Positions 22,981 through 34,757 of a stretch of DNA of 64,000 nt are shown here, piece by piece. A model generated the notes under the pieces. The model was not told the origin of the DNA. It saw only the letters and a list, made by a program, of their open reading frames with translations, and searched no databases. The first letter of the stretch is position 1. Every line of letters starts with the position of its first letter. Origin of the DNA: Lomentospora prolificans (Eukaryota; Ascomycota; Sordariomycetes; Microascales; Microascaceae); assembly GCA_029532625.1 (NCBI GenBank), contig JARFXM010000005.1, forward strand, positions 2,046,001 to 2,110,000, given 5' to 3'. Position numbers and translations under genes: made by a program.

Positions 22981-23520
22981 GCTTCGTACTCTTTTGCTTG
23001 TCACTGGCCAACGGCCGTTATGTAGGCCATGCGGTGCCATGGGTCAAACCGACCGTTATGAAGGCCATGCGGGGTGCTCTACGATACCTCAGGTCGTATG
23101 TCACCCCATGGGTGGGCACTGAAGGGGATCACGCCCATACACAAGGCCAGGTTTCAACGCGAAGGTAGACGCCAACTCCTTACAACTTATACACAAATCG
23201 GTGTAAAACAATCACGTCTCTTTTTTGGAACTGTAGATAAGGCTACATTCGAGGACTTCATTGACCAATTGCTACATCACTGCGGCAAATGGCCGGAGCC
23301 CGAGACTGTACTTAGGTTGCATTTCACTACTCGGAGACTGCCTGGCAAATGTGTGAGGATACCAGCGTAAAGTCGGACTTTCTGGCGCTTTACACCAAGG
23401 ACTAATCCTATTGAGGAATTCTTTGCGGAATCAAGGCATACGCAAAAACACACAGCAAAAACACACAGCAAAAACCATAAGGGTCTCGTTCAAAGAGACT
23501 TGAAAGGTATATCAAGTTGT
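22981..23520 (+). mobile_element. Decayed DDE transposase fragment (Tc1/mariner superfamily)
   Basis: The plus strand from about 23080 encodes SPHGWALKGITPIHKARFQR, then LLTTYTQIGVKQSRLFFGT, then FEDFIDQLLHHCGKWPEP. These match the DDE_3 endonuclease core of fungal Tc1/mariner-like transposases. After a frame change, a stop-interrupted stretch (VKSDFLALYTKD then EEFFAE-like) corresponds to the segment before the third catalytic acid. No complete open frame remains. Just before it, a direct repeat occurs at 23015 and 23053 (CCGTTATGxAGGCCATGCGG). Just after, the 13-base unit ACACACAGCAAAA is duplicated near 23450-23475. Inactive. Confidence 0.7.
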
Positions 23521-24040
23521 GCACACGGCGCTATTATACTCCAGGGGCTGATAGATGTCCTTCCATACAGCACGTGTCCCGGATGCTTCTTGCTGGGCAA
23601 CAAGTCTCTGTAATGCGGCAGAGCGTTTCTTCGCAGCCCCACGCCCTATCTTACCATCTGGGTCGCTGGGAGGTGGTGAAAGAAGCAAAGAAAAGTTAAC
23701 CCAGGGGAGATTGCGCGAGAAAACACCGAGCTGGTAAGCCCGGGGTTTCAAGCCCCAAAGGTTGATCGAAGTATGGAGGTTGAATATATATCACTCTCAA
23801 ATTTTGTATGGGAGAAGGGGGATGATCATGTGCAGAGGTGTCGGGATAGGCTCTTAAAATCGTACTTGCAAACCAGTTCCAGGCTGGCACTTATAAGAAT
23901 CCGGTTTTCAGGGCCCTGTGCTTCCCACTGTCAGAGACATTATGAGCATGAAGGTACTGTACTACAGTGCCCATAATATGAAAACTGTGCGGTGCTTAAG
24001 GGAAGCCCCGCTTGACTAATTCCCAACATAAAAATTGGGA
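23521..24040. other. Spacer between transposon relics
   Basis: No gene or repeat family recognised. Sequence is stop-rich and probably belongs to degraded element flanks. Confidence 0.35.
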
Positions 24041-24500
24041 CACTGAAACCCGAATTGCACTGTACGGTCTCGTGGATCAGAAAGTCACATGTAGTGGAGC
24101 TAGATGGCATCCCAGGAAATAGGCAAAAGCGGTTTCATGTAGACCTGCTACGTCCCGCGAGTGACGATCCACTACCTGGCCAAACGCTCGTGGACAGCCG
24201 CCGTCAATTCAAGTCGAGGGCGAGGACTAATGGGCCGTCGATGAAATCTTTTGGGCCCGCACGCGCAATGTCGGGAGGGGCGTAGACGCGGAGTGTTAGT
24301 GAGATGGAAGAACTACCAAGAGCGGACGTGGGAACTGTTTAATCGTTGCTTCGAGGATGTGGAAGCACTGGACCGCTTCGAGGAGGATTACGGGCCGCTG
24401 CATGACTACCAAGGTATAGGGGTGGGAGACGAGCAGAGCACGGGAGACGTTGGTGGGGGACCAACTCTCCCAAGGCTGTTATCAGGGCGAGCATAGGGTT
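24041..24500 (+). mobile_element. C-terminal integrase and chromodomain relic of a Ty3/gypsy chromovirus-type retrotransposon
   Basis: The plus strand reads FHVDLLRPASDDPLPGQ, the conserved end of a gypsy integrase. It is followed in shifted frames by WAVDEIFWARTRNVGRG and VLVRWKNYQERTWELF, and then FEDVEALDRFEEDYGP. The last three pieces are a chromodomain with its usual WEVEEI, VRWKGY and W residues. At least two frame changes and in-frame stops break the coding, so it is dead. Long terminal repeats were not identified. Confidence 0.75.
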
Positions 24501-25029
24501 CTTCGCGCGTTCTGCTGCGTTGCGGTCCCGTTGCTGCTCGTTACTGCCGGCCCCGGCGTGCTCACATATTTCGTTAGCGCAAAACGGATATTTATACTCC
24601 GAACACTGGGGACCTGGTTATTAGCCAAGCTGGCTGCCAGTCAGCTCGTGGCTGGACGCGCAACCCCTGTTCCACGTTTGCCCATACTTCTATTATGTTG
24701 TTATGTCTCTATGGTAGAGAATTTTGGAACAACAACCCTATCGACTAAGTCTGGAAGAGAATGGCCTAAGTGGATCAAACTTTTCATGATAAAAAAAATT
24801 GTTGGCAGGCATTCACACGTCAGGCCCAACTGCAAAGCACCACAGAGGCCCGCGCGCGCGCCCCTTATGAAAACCAAATAAAAGTACATGTTGACACTTA
24901 AGAAATGCGCAAATGGGGAAACCGTCTACTTGGTCATTCCCGCCATCATCTTCACTGAACGACGATGTCCGAACCCGGAGGAAATAAGGTCGGGCCAGCA
25001 ACTCCTCCGCCTCAGCTCCGATTTTGTTC
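24501..25029. other. Spacer between two retrotransposon relics
   Basis: No coding relic is recognised. The position, after an integrase end, is where a 3' LTR would be expected, but I could not identify paired LTR ends. Confidence 0.35.
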
Positions 25030-25990
25030 GTACGGAAACCAGGCGGAGGCCTTCGGTTCTCTGTGGATTACTGTGGTCTAAACGCGATCACGAAAAAGAA
25101 CCATAATCTTCTCTCGTTGATCAACGAGACTCGCCGCCTATTCTCCGGTGCGAAGTGGGTACGAACTTGACATCTCAGCGACCTTCATAACATAGGATCT
25201 GCGAGGGTGACGAATAGGATGGAAGACCAACATTTAAGACTAGGTATGGGCTATATGAGTGGTTAGTGACGCGTTCGGACTGGCGAGAGTGCCCGCGACC
25301 CCCCAATACATTGATCTGACGCTACGCGAGTATCTAGACCACGTTGTCCATGCCTTTATTGATGATGTCCTGATATACCAAATATACCCCAACGGCTCGC
25401 CCGACGACCATCAGGACAAAGTACGGAGAGTCCTCGGGAAGCTCCAGGACGCGGGGTTATGCGTGGACATCGACAAATGTGCCTTTAAGTTAAAAGAAGT
25501 TATCTAATCAGATTTATCATCAAAGCAGGAGTCGGCGTAAAAGTCGACGCTGAGAAGACAGTGGCAGTGACTCAATGGGAAACGCCGCCCATAGTCCAAG
25601 AGGTCAGAAGATTCCGGGGATTTGCGAACTACTGTAAAGAAATTCGTAACTGACCTCTCTGAAGCTGCTATTAAGCAACCTCACAAAAGAGGACCATGCC
25701 TTTGACTGGACTCGGACCTATTAGTGAGTGTTCGACGAACGGAAGTCGAGGTTGATTGCTGGCCCTGTCTTAATGCGCTTCGACCCGGAACGAGAACCTA
25801 TTTTGGAAAAAAACGCCTCAGGATATGCTATTGGCGGCACACTTATGCGGAAGCTGAGACGGACAGACACCGATAGGTCGCCTATATGTCGAAGAAGATG
25901 CTTCCGGCAGAAGCGAACTACCCGATCCACGATGAGGACCTATTAGCAGTAGTCAAATTTCTAGAAAAACAGCACAATGAGCCACGGGAC
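25030..25990 (+). mobile_element. Ty3/gypsy reverse transcriptase and RNase H relic
   Basis: In shifting plus-strand frames the sequence shows the RT start (VRKPGGGLRFCVDYCGLN), then FGLARVPATPQYI, then AFIDDVLIY with the catalytic pair of aspartates. Next come LGKLQDAGLCVDIDKCAF and a WETPP segment. RNase H-like pieces follow: RFDPEREPILEKNASGYAIG and MLPAEANYPIHDEDLLAVV. Stops and frameshifts occur throughout, including a TAA right after KLKEVI. This is a RIP-like pattern of decay. Because it lies downstream of a chromodomain relic, it is a different copy or a rearranged one. Confidence 0.78.
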
Positions 25991-26107
25991 TTGGGGCAAT
26001 TCTAGGAGAATTTTGATGAAAATTTAGTGACTAAAACAATGATTGCTACGGCCTCGTTGCAGCAGTTCATGAAAACAAACGCCCTCCGGCTTTGATTCGT
26101 TTCCACA

Positions 26108-28570
26108 CTAGACCTGGAGAACCTTCAAAGCCTTCTCCAGTCGTTCGATATCCCGGGCTAGCGACTGTCGCTGTCGTTTAGTTTCAGCGTCTTCGCCAGC
26201 GATCGCTTCAAGACTTTCAGTGTTGAGGTTCATGATCAAGTGAGTATCCAGAACACGAAGCGGGCCCTCCTTGCCATACAGAAGGAAGTGTGATACGACT
26301 TGCTGACAGACGACGTCAACAAACCGTTTTCGAGCCACCTTATAGTTACTGACTAGACAATCGAGGATGTCCTCACAGATCTGGTCGGCATTGCTTTTGT
26401 GGACCGCATGCTGTTTGATATCGTTAAGGAGCACGTATTTCTTGTTGTCGTAATGGATAGTGGTACTATATTTTTCGACGTATTCATGGACGCGATCAGA
26501 CCTCTTTTTCTGAAGCAATGCGTTGAAATAGTGGTTGAATGTGGTTGGCATTCCACCGCGCTCAATGTCGAGAAGAAATCGAGCATGGGCCATGGCTCGC
26601 CGGTAGGAATCACAGAGCCTCTCAACGAGAAGAGTGCCCCAGAGTTTATCTCTGATATTCGTCTCCGGGCAGAGGCCCTCAAGAAGCTGAGTAATGTAGT
26701 CATGCACTACGACGATGACCTTGCTGACGTGGGATAGCACGAGTGGCTCCCACTTCCGCGATTGTTCTTCGAAAACGCTAGCCAAGATCGCGCCGCCAAA
26801 CTAAGAATATCGGCGTTAGCCATTAGCTGTAAAAATGCATTATTAGATAATCACTCACCGTTCCCAGCTCTGGCCCGCGGTTGGCTTCATACACTTCTGA
26901 GATAACTGTGGCGATTGAACCTGGAAATGGTTTAGGACAATTATATTCCGTTGTTCGGATGATATTAGATAATTCGGGGTACTCAGTGAGAGCGATGTCG
27001 AACGACATTTCCAGGCTCTCGGTTTCGCTACCTAATGTACTTTCGCTTTTGTCATCATCGGAGGGTGGAAAAGATCTCATATGCCCCCTTTTCCAAAAGA
27101 CGTTGGAGAACACTTCATTGAGCTTGATAATCCTGGTCATAAGCTTCAAGTCGGGATTCTGTTTGAAGATTCTGTCGCTAGTGTAATAGCCGTGCAGGGC
27201 AGCTTGATTGACCTCTTGGAACTTGGAGGTTAGCTTAGCAAGGAATAACCGCTGCGAGTTGTGATCATGACGTGAAGGGCCCATGATCTCCAGGCGTTCC
27301 CTATGTTGGCTGAGGCGATGTTGGATATCTGACTTGACATGCGGAAGTTCATGATTCGAAACGTTCGTAAGAAGCTCGTGAAGCCTCGCCTTCAAGGTAG
27401 CGATGCCACATCGATCTGAAACAGAAGACCAAGCAGGGTCCTTAAAAATGCCTTTTCTGCAGCAGCGCGCTCGGCAAGCGTAGATTTGTTATCATCTGCA
27501 CTGCGATTCTTGACGACGTAGTAACCCAGTGTCAGAGAACTGCCTTTGCCGAGGACCAGGTCAATAACCACGCTCCGGGTAGCCATCTCAGTTGCAAGAT
27601 CGGGCTTCGTTAGCACACCCATCGTCCTGACACCCTCTGGATCAGCAGCCTCGGCAAGTTTAAGGATTTCTTGGGTCGCAGAGTCTACATTGCAGGGCAT
27701 GACTGCCAGAATGCTGTTATCAAGTTAGCGAACTACGGTCCATATATTGAAAACTGCTTGCGTTAACCTACATTGTCCTGGAATTCGCCATGTAGGACTT
27801 GACAATGTTCTCGACCAGTTGAATGTCACTGTTGGTGGTGAGACCTAACACTGGTGTTAGCAAGCTTTGTCTTAGTCTATATTTTGGGCCACTTGCCTGG
27901 CGTGGCCACACGAAATATGCCTGGAACGTCAATAACCGTGAGGTGCTCTTGCTGATGGATTGTTAACATATTGGCTGAGACGCTGGACGGATCCGCTCAC
28001 CTCGGGTCCACTAATTACAATCTTCAGGATATCCTCACTAAATGCTCCTCCGACGTTTGTCGCCCCGTCGCTCATATTGATACCCATCGCCTGGTTAGCC
28101 TAGACACGAGTCAGAGTTAGGCTTGCTAAGGGATGGGAGCGGAAGGATGATGTACCTCTTCGAAAACCTTGGCTAGTTCCGTATTATCGAGATGGGTGAG
28201 ACGACGATGAAAAGAAATGAGTCGCTCCTTAAGTGCTTCGTCCGCATCGGGGCGGGGGATTATTGAAATGTCAACGCATTCTTCACTCGCCCGGCTGCAG
28301 GTAATCTGGGTGGCATAGCGCGTACATAGCCCGGCAGCGCGGGGGAAAGAGAATCCAGTAAGACTCTCGAGAACCGAGCTTTTCCCAGACGACTGATCAC
28401 CGACAACGACGAGCTGCTAACGTGTCAGCTAATCCCAAAGTTAATGCCTAAGATTATGGAAAAGTTAGAACCTGTGGCAGTGGGATAGTTGCCCCAACGT
28501 TGAGCTCCCTCAGTCGATCAATCTTTGCCAAAGTGGCTAGATTTCCCAAGCCATTGACTGGGACAGGCAT
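26108..28570 (-). CDS. Dynamin-like GTPase (fungal Mx/dynamin type) with a one-base frameshift
   Basis: Exons are 28472-28570, 28156-28413, 28001-28099, 27897-27951, 27772-27844, 26859-27713 and 26108-26800; about 710 residues if the frame is restored. The GTPase domain has G1 GDQSSGKSS, a G3 DVPG and G4 TKPD. A middle domain (KARLHELLTNVSN) and a C-terminal GED-like segment (ETKRQRQSLARDIERLEKAL) follow. Such proteins remodel membranes; fungal genomes carry many Mx-like paralogues with unknown roles. Two oddities: intron 4 (27845-27896) has a GC donor (GCAAGT) instead of GT. Also, in exon 6 the A4 run near 27453-27456 (T4 on the plus strand) must be A5 to pass from ERAAAEK into the conserved PAWSSVSDRCGI. 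The exon phases confirm that exactly one base is missing. Confidence 0.87.
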
Positions 28571-29490
28571 GGTGACAGTTACGTGATGCTGTAAAGAAGG
28601 TAGAGGCAGAAGAGACAGGTTGTCTATGGAGAGCAGAAGATGCTACAAGCACGATGAAAAGCGGGTGGTGAGAGAGAGAATGGGAATTGGGAAGGGGAGA
28701 TATGGTTAGGAACGCGGACTCTTATAGCTAAACTCCAGAAACAGCATTCGAGGGCGAATGAAAACGACAGCGTCGCCTTCTCGTCAGGTCTGTGTGGGGA
28801 TGCACGCTCCTATGCAAATTTGTGCTGTCCACGGCCGGTCACCTTAAAGGAATCCTATTGACAGCCTTGCAAAGCAGGATTGGCTAATTTGCCTAGTGGC
28901 AATGGATGTCTGCATTTCCATTCTCGTCGTTTACTCAATTCCAGTCAATCTACGAGCGTAATTTCAGAGGCTCGTAGGAAACGGAAGCAATAGGCATGTG
29001 TCGAGACAGCCAGTATCCGGAACACGTTGGCAAGATGAGAAGGCTACTAACCACAACGGCAATGGGCAGGAGTTCCGTGGACCCATACTCGAACAGAAGG
29101 ACTGTCAGGCCTTTGCGGCCTCATCAGGATTGCTTCGGCTTTCGAACGGGAACTTGCGCAGCTATGCATGTAGTCATGTAGAGATTGCGACTAGGACGTG
29201 TACTTGGCAAACGCGCATCATGTCGCGAACAAACATCTTCTTCAAGGCTGCCACAGCCGGTCGTTTTCCTTTAAAAATTTCCAGGATCCCAGTAGTTAAG
29301 CTCGCAGCTATCTGCAATGGTAATATGGCCACGCTTTGCTTTACTTCAAAAAGATGGTGGGAAATATCCTTCCGTTTTCCAATACGAAAGCGTCGTTGCC
29401 ATAGTTCCGACAAGCGCCATCGACAGTAATTACATAGTAATCCTACGGGCGCTGGTACGGCGGAGGTACGCAATACGCGATTCTTTCGGT
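28571..29490. other. Intergenic, no feature recognised
   Basis: Upstream region of the dynamin gene. Short frames on both strands lack any recognised family. No repeat or RNA gene seen. Confidence 0.4.
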
Positions 29491-29875
29491 TCACGAGCTG
29501 TTTCTGGAACGTACCCTGTAGCCTGTACGAGGCAACCCAAGGCCCCGTCCACAGTTTTGTTGGCTCATCAAAGGCATCCGATGCAGTAGTTTCTTGTCCG
29601 TGTATTGCTTAACAGGGAGCCAATCCTGTATTTCCGAGAACCCATACCGTCCCGCCAGTTCCACCCCATTCTTTACCACGGTTTTGCCTCCCACTTCTAC
29701 TGTATACGCGATTACCGCGCCGTGCGCAACGAGCTGCGGGACTGATAGCAATCTTCCCCTCGCATACGCGGCCTTCAGTGGTGTGCCTTCTACCGAGCCT
29801 TCTTTGTTAACATCCACGCCGTTCTTTATAAATATAGGTATAAATGTGGATAATAATGAGGATTCAAGATGATGT
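29491..29875 (-). pseudogene. Ankyrin-repeat relic
   Basis: The minus strand contains IKNGVDVNKEGSVEGTPLKA, then AAYARGRLLSVPQLVAHGA, then KNGVELAGRYGFSEIQDWL. These are consecutive degenerate ankyrin repeats ending a typical fungal ankyrin protein. No start codon context, upstream exon or effector domain is visible, and the sequence beyond 29870 is AT-rich. It is probably the 3' remnant of a lost gene. Confidence 0.5.
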
Positions 29876-30017
29876 ATTGAAATTGAGGTGTAGATCTTGG
29901 AGGGACCTAAGGGAGTGTCTCAACTTATGGGCTTATTACGGCCCACCAACAGACATTTCAGGTTCAAATTAGAGCAGGCTTTTCAGACACTCAGGGCTCC
30001 TCGGACCGGAGGACTGA

Positions 30018-31727
30018 TTACTCGCTCGAGTCATCGACCCTCTTATCCCTCCTTGCTCCAGTACCCACCTCACCTCCATCCGCATGGCTCACAGGATTTA
30101 TCTCCTCGGGTACTCCAGTGGTGAACTCGACACCGGGGCTAAATAGTGGTTCACAAAGCATTAATAGGGATTTTGGTTCCATAAAGGGTACTTGGGGGCT
30201 TACTCTCGGTGCCGGATATAAAGGCGAAGCGCGTGTGTAGCGATGATTAATAGAATTGCGCAAGCCAGGGCGAACGGGAAACCCTTTGGAAATCGCGGAG
30301 CCTCGACCGTGCGGAAAACAAGTAGAGGCGTCCAAGCGGTGCTGGACTGGGAAATAGCGTTGATGAGCACGAGGGTGAAGGACCGTTCTGCAGGTGATGC
30401 TCTGAGCTGAGTGTTGACCCAGCCGTGGAAAACGCTTGACATTGCGTAAGAAGCGTAGATTGTCGAAAACGCGAACCATAGTGCAGCCTCGGGTACTTTC
30501 CAAATCGTAAGAACGATGAGGCCGATGATATTCCAGACGTGTGCAACGGTGATAGCCCAAGCGGGTCCGAGTACCAGATCCGAGGCAAAGCAGATGAACA
30601 GAGTATAGAATATACCGAGACCGGGTGCGATGATTCCAAGCTCATTAACTCGGGCTTGGGAATAACGTCCAAGACTTTTAATCCAGAGAAGGAACGTGCC
30701 TGTGCTTGTGTGGACCCCGGCATTCCAAAATAGGACGTCAACAACGATGAGTGCCCAGAATTGCGGCTTGAGAACAATTGATTTGAGATTAGGAATCTTG
30801 AATTTCCCATGGGAAACATGGCCTGCACGCTTCAACCTTTCCGATGCACGGTCGACATCCTGCTGCTTGAGGATTAAGCGGTTAGGGTGTTCCGGTGTTC
30901 CGGGAATAACGAAATATCCAAGGATGCCGATAGGAATGGTGATGATGGCACAGATGATGTACATCCATCGCCAACCAGCGAGTCCGTTAACTCCGTCAAG
31001 CCTGGCAGAGGCGCCAGCTTGGATCAGTCCGGATGTGAGAGTCCCAAGGGAAAGCCCAACGTAGAAGATGCCACCTCGGCGCGCAATCTCATCGCCGCGG
31101 TACCAAGAGCCTAAGTTGATGTTAGGAAAACGTCTCTATCACCCGTTCATAAAGTGGCCTACCAAAAACATAGTGCATAGCCGGGAAGAACGCAGCCTGG
31201 CAGTCCGTTAGTACACGTCTAATACTTTGTAACAACGCCCTGAGCAGAGACTAACCTCGAACCAACCAACCAGGAATCGATATGCAGCCAGCTCGGCATA
31301 ACTGTTGACCCTATACTGAAGTAGAGTAAAGATGCCCCAGGCTATATCAAGGAACGGAATTGTCCATTGCATGTGGATATAAGTAAAAAGGAACATGAAG
31401 GGTATCTGCCCCGTCACCGCGCCGATGATGTAAAACGTCTGAAGCTGTACCAATTCGTTGCCCTTGAAGCCCAGGTCCTCTTTCAAGCCTGCAACGTACG
31501 CATTGTCTGATATGGTATGTCAGTTTACCTTTTTCCGTACATGTCAATCAGTCACCGAACTTACTGAGGTTGGACTGGTCGAGATATTTCACCCAGTAAG
31601 AGAGCACGGCATAAGGCACAATCAATAGGTCGAGCTTGTTGATAAGCCTGCGGTCCTCTGCTGTGTCTACATCCGCATACCACTGAATCTGGTACCACTT
31701 TTTCCGACCTCGCGTTTCGATGGCCAT
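30018..31727 (-). CDS. MFS anion:cation symporter (allantoate/pantothenate permease-like), five exons
   Basis: Exons 31565-31727, 31256-31506, 31163-31196, 30204-31110 and 30018-30138 give 491 residues with all phases consistent; exon 3 is a 34-base microexon. Family marks are the N-terminal LIVPYAVLSYWVKYLDQSNL, then NAYVAGLKEDLGF, then FLVGWFEAAFFPAMHY, GSWYRGDEIARRGG and GWRWMYIICAI. This is the Dal5/Tna1/Fen2-type ACS family, which imports small organic anions such as allantoate, nicotinate, pantothenate or biotin at the plasma membrane. The start at 31725-31727 is the first ATG; a GTG-initiated extension was rejected. It is divergent from a Baeyer-Villiger monooxygenase with a 1-kb gap, so a shared role in taking up and oxidising a compound is possible. 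Confidence 0.9.
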
Positions 31728-32729
31728 GGTGATGCTATGGGGACGTAACACCGCTGACGCGTGATTTGAAATACCTAGAATGATAAAACTTGTGGGAAAG
31801 AGCCCTTTTCATCATGTATATGGGCACACATGATTATTTAATAACTGTCTTTGATGAGCCGTACTTCGCCCTGTGGTGCCATCTCGCTTCTTGCCCCGTT
31901 CCCCCTCCCCCGGCTCCATTCCCACCCTGTCGGGCCGCATATGAGCTATTACATGGATCAACAAGGTATCAAAAAGCCGTTGAACGGGGGCAGCTACCAC
32001 CTCGACCTCTACGCATCTACACATATCGAAGAAGTTTCTCTCATTAGAGTCCCAAAAGCGTGGAGGCGAGAATGGCACCATAGTAATGACGGTTGATGTG
32101 ACAAGTAATACCGCGAGCGTTCGCGGAGGACCTGTCAATCATTGACGCAAAGGGAATGATGGACCGCCAGGTTGCAGGTCCACCAGACCCTTGCGAACGC
32201 GTGAATTCCGGCCTATTGGAAGCGCTATTCTGGATCAGAGGCTGTAATAATACGGCCACACGGTGGATTTGTCGCGGGTGTGCAGGGAGTTGGGTGTGTC
32301 CAAGAAGTGGGGGCAATTGCGTGCTCGATATCTCGAGTGGCGATGCGCGAGCACCTTCACTCCGATTGCATGACCTTGACCACCAAAGCCCTTGTACTTG
32401 GCGTATCGTGCAATTATTCTTTCTATTTCGCGATGGCTTGGACAGCAATTCTTTTTCGACCTTGAGGGAAGAATCGATAAATCCGCTATCGGCAGTCCTG
32501 CCAGAGCCGAGGGTCAACAGTTCGAGTGCCAGGTGATTACTATTCCGCCATCGAACTGATAGATGCGGCACTTGCAATTGACGTAGGAACGTAATACTGC
32601 ATATCTCTTTCGTCTTCCCACCACGGGAGCACATAATATCCCCTCTCCAAGCCATCAGAAACCCCGCGTCTCGCCACACATTACTATCGCCGTTCGAAGC
32701 CAAGGTCAGCCTGGTCAAAGGAGTTTACA
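31728..32729. other. Divergent intergenic region between MFS permease and monooxygenase
   Basis: No convincing gene. Short frames on both strands have no recognised family. Should contain both promoters. Confidence 0.45.
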
Positions 32730-34692
32730 ATGGGCCATATTCAGACTCTGGATCCTGTTTCCGTACCAGCCATCAACGGCTTGACGGGACACCCCGACCA
32801 GGGTCTCGGGTCAAGGACGCAAGAACTCACCATGCAGGAAGCCCACAGCAGCACGCTAAACGACGCCACCCCTACTCCTGAGCCTGCCCTCACTGTACCG
32901 CAAACCAAGTCCGTCTACGATGGCCCTCTGCTGAAGCTTGTCGATCGCCATGCAGATGAGCCGCGCGAACTTAGGGTGGCGGTGGTCGGCGCAGGTCTCT
33001 CTGGCATCCTGGCCGGCATCCTTCTCCCGCCAAAGGTTCCCGGGATCAAGCTCACAATTTTTGAAAAGAACGCGGATGTGGTATGTGGAGAGGTAATCGA
33101 ACTGAAAAAGGCACGGCGCACAGAAATGCTGAACTTTTTTCTCTTTATAGGGCGGGACATGGTTTGAGAACATTTACCCTGGAGTACGATGTGACGTGCC
33201 AGCCCACGTCTATCAGTCCACCTTTGACCCAAACACTCAGTGGACAGAGGAGTTTGCGCAGGGCCGCGAGATCTTTGCGTATTGGCAGGGATTGGCAAGA
33301 AAGTATGACCTTTACAAGTACTTGAAACTTTCCCAAAAGGTAGAGAGACAAGAGTGGGATGCCAAACAGTCTGTATGGCACATCACCGTCAGAGACTTGA
33401 CAACCGACACCACCCGGACGGAAACGGTGGACTTTACGATCAACGCCATCGGCCGTTTTAACGAGTGGAAATTGCCGGATTATCCTGGTATTTCCGACTA
33501 TAAGGGTTTGCTCCGACACACCTCAAACTGGGACCCGAGTTTCGATATCAATGGCAAGCGGATCGCTGTGATCGGCAATGGAGCCAGCGGAATTCAAGTT
33601 GTTGCAAACATTCAGAAGCGCGTCGGCCGCTTGGATCATTATGCTCGGAATAAAACTTGGATTGCCGCTTCCTTCGCGGGACACGAGACTTCAACAGAAC
33701 CCATCCTTATTGAAGAAGAGCTCAAAGAGTCATTCAAAGACCCGGAAAAGTACATTGCGTTCCGGAAGGAGAAGGAATCAAAGTACTTTAGAGGCTTTAA
33801 CGACTGGTTGAAAGGATCCGATAAGAATGAACAAGCAAGACAAAATATGACGAACCTAATGAACTCCAGGTTAGGGAAGAGGCCAGAGCTTGTCGACCAG
33901 CTTATCCCGGACTTCTCTCCCCACTGTAGGAGATTGACTCCAGGACCTGGATATCTCGAGGCCATCACGGCCGAGAATACCAATTTTATCCAGACCCCAA
34001 TCAAGCGTTTCACTGAGACAGGTATTGAGACTGTTGATGGCGCGCATCGCGAAGTCGACGCCATCTATTGCGCAACCGGTGCAAATGGTGATATGGCACC
34101 GCCTTTCCCCATCATCGCCCACGGCGAAGATCTCTCTGTGGCCTGGAAGCCGGGTGGAAAGTACGGATTCCCTTACACATATCTCGGTTCAGCTACGCCA
34201 GGCTTCCCCAATCTCCTATTCCTCCATGGCCCTAACGGATCCGGAAGATCGGGAACTGTGCCTCACAATGTGGAAAACCAAGTCACATACTTTGCGAAGA
34301 TCCTACGCAAAGTGAGTCGCGAAGGTATCAAGGCCATTGAGCCGCTCACCGAGGCTGCAGATGATTTCGTGCAGTACTCGGACGCCTTTTTTGCTACAAC
34401 GGTCTTGTCAGAGAACTGTAGCTCTTGGTACAATGGCGGCAGACCTGGGGCACGCATTCATGGCTTATGGCCAGGAAGTGCCTCCCTCGTGACGCTTCTC
34501 CAGAGGGAGCCAAGGTGGGAAGATTTCAAATATGACTATATTCATGAAAGTGGAAACAGGTTCCTGTGGTATCTTGGAAAGGGAAGCACAAAGAAGGAAA
34601 ACGATCCAGAGGCTGATATTACGCCATATCTTATCGATCCTAACAAGGTAGATCTCCGGGATATACATGAGAGCTGGTGGGTAATTCTGTAG
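32730..34692 (+). CDS. Baeyer-Villiger-type flavin monooxygenase
   Basis: Exons 32730-33080 and 33151-34692 join in phase to 630 residues. The first Rossmann motif GAGLSG is at 87-92, followed across the intron by GGTWFENIYPGVRCDVPAH, the FAD-binding signature. YKGLLRHTSNW matches the Baeyer-Villiger fingerprint FxGxxxHxxxW with Tyr for Phe. A second Rossmann motif IAVIGNGASG binds NADPH. The N-terminus before residue 80 is a family-typical extension of about 75 residues. The enzyme would insert oxygen next to a ketone to give an ester or lactone; the substrate is unknown. The MFS permease on the opposite strand and the metallo-beta-lactamase-fold hydrolase 9 kb downstream are possible partners, by inference only. 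Confidence 0.93.
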
Positions 34693-34757
34693 TCTAATCA
34701 TGCGTTATTAAAGTGACTCAATTAAAACCATTTTTCCTCTTGGTATTAGAGTCGACG

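Noticed and set aside
23440..23480. Short repeated ACACACAGCAAAA units as a CRISPR array
   Set aside because: Only two copies without spacers, in a fungal transposon relic.
28996..29494. Overlapping frames on both strands upstream of the ankyrin relic
   Set aside because: Neither shows a family motif; they contradict each other and have no splice support.
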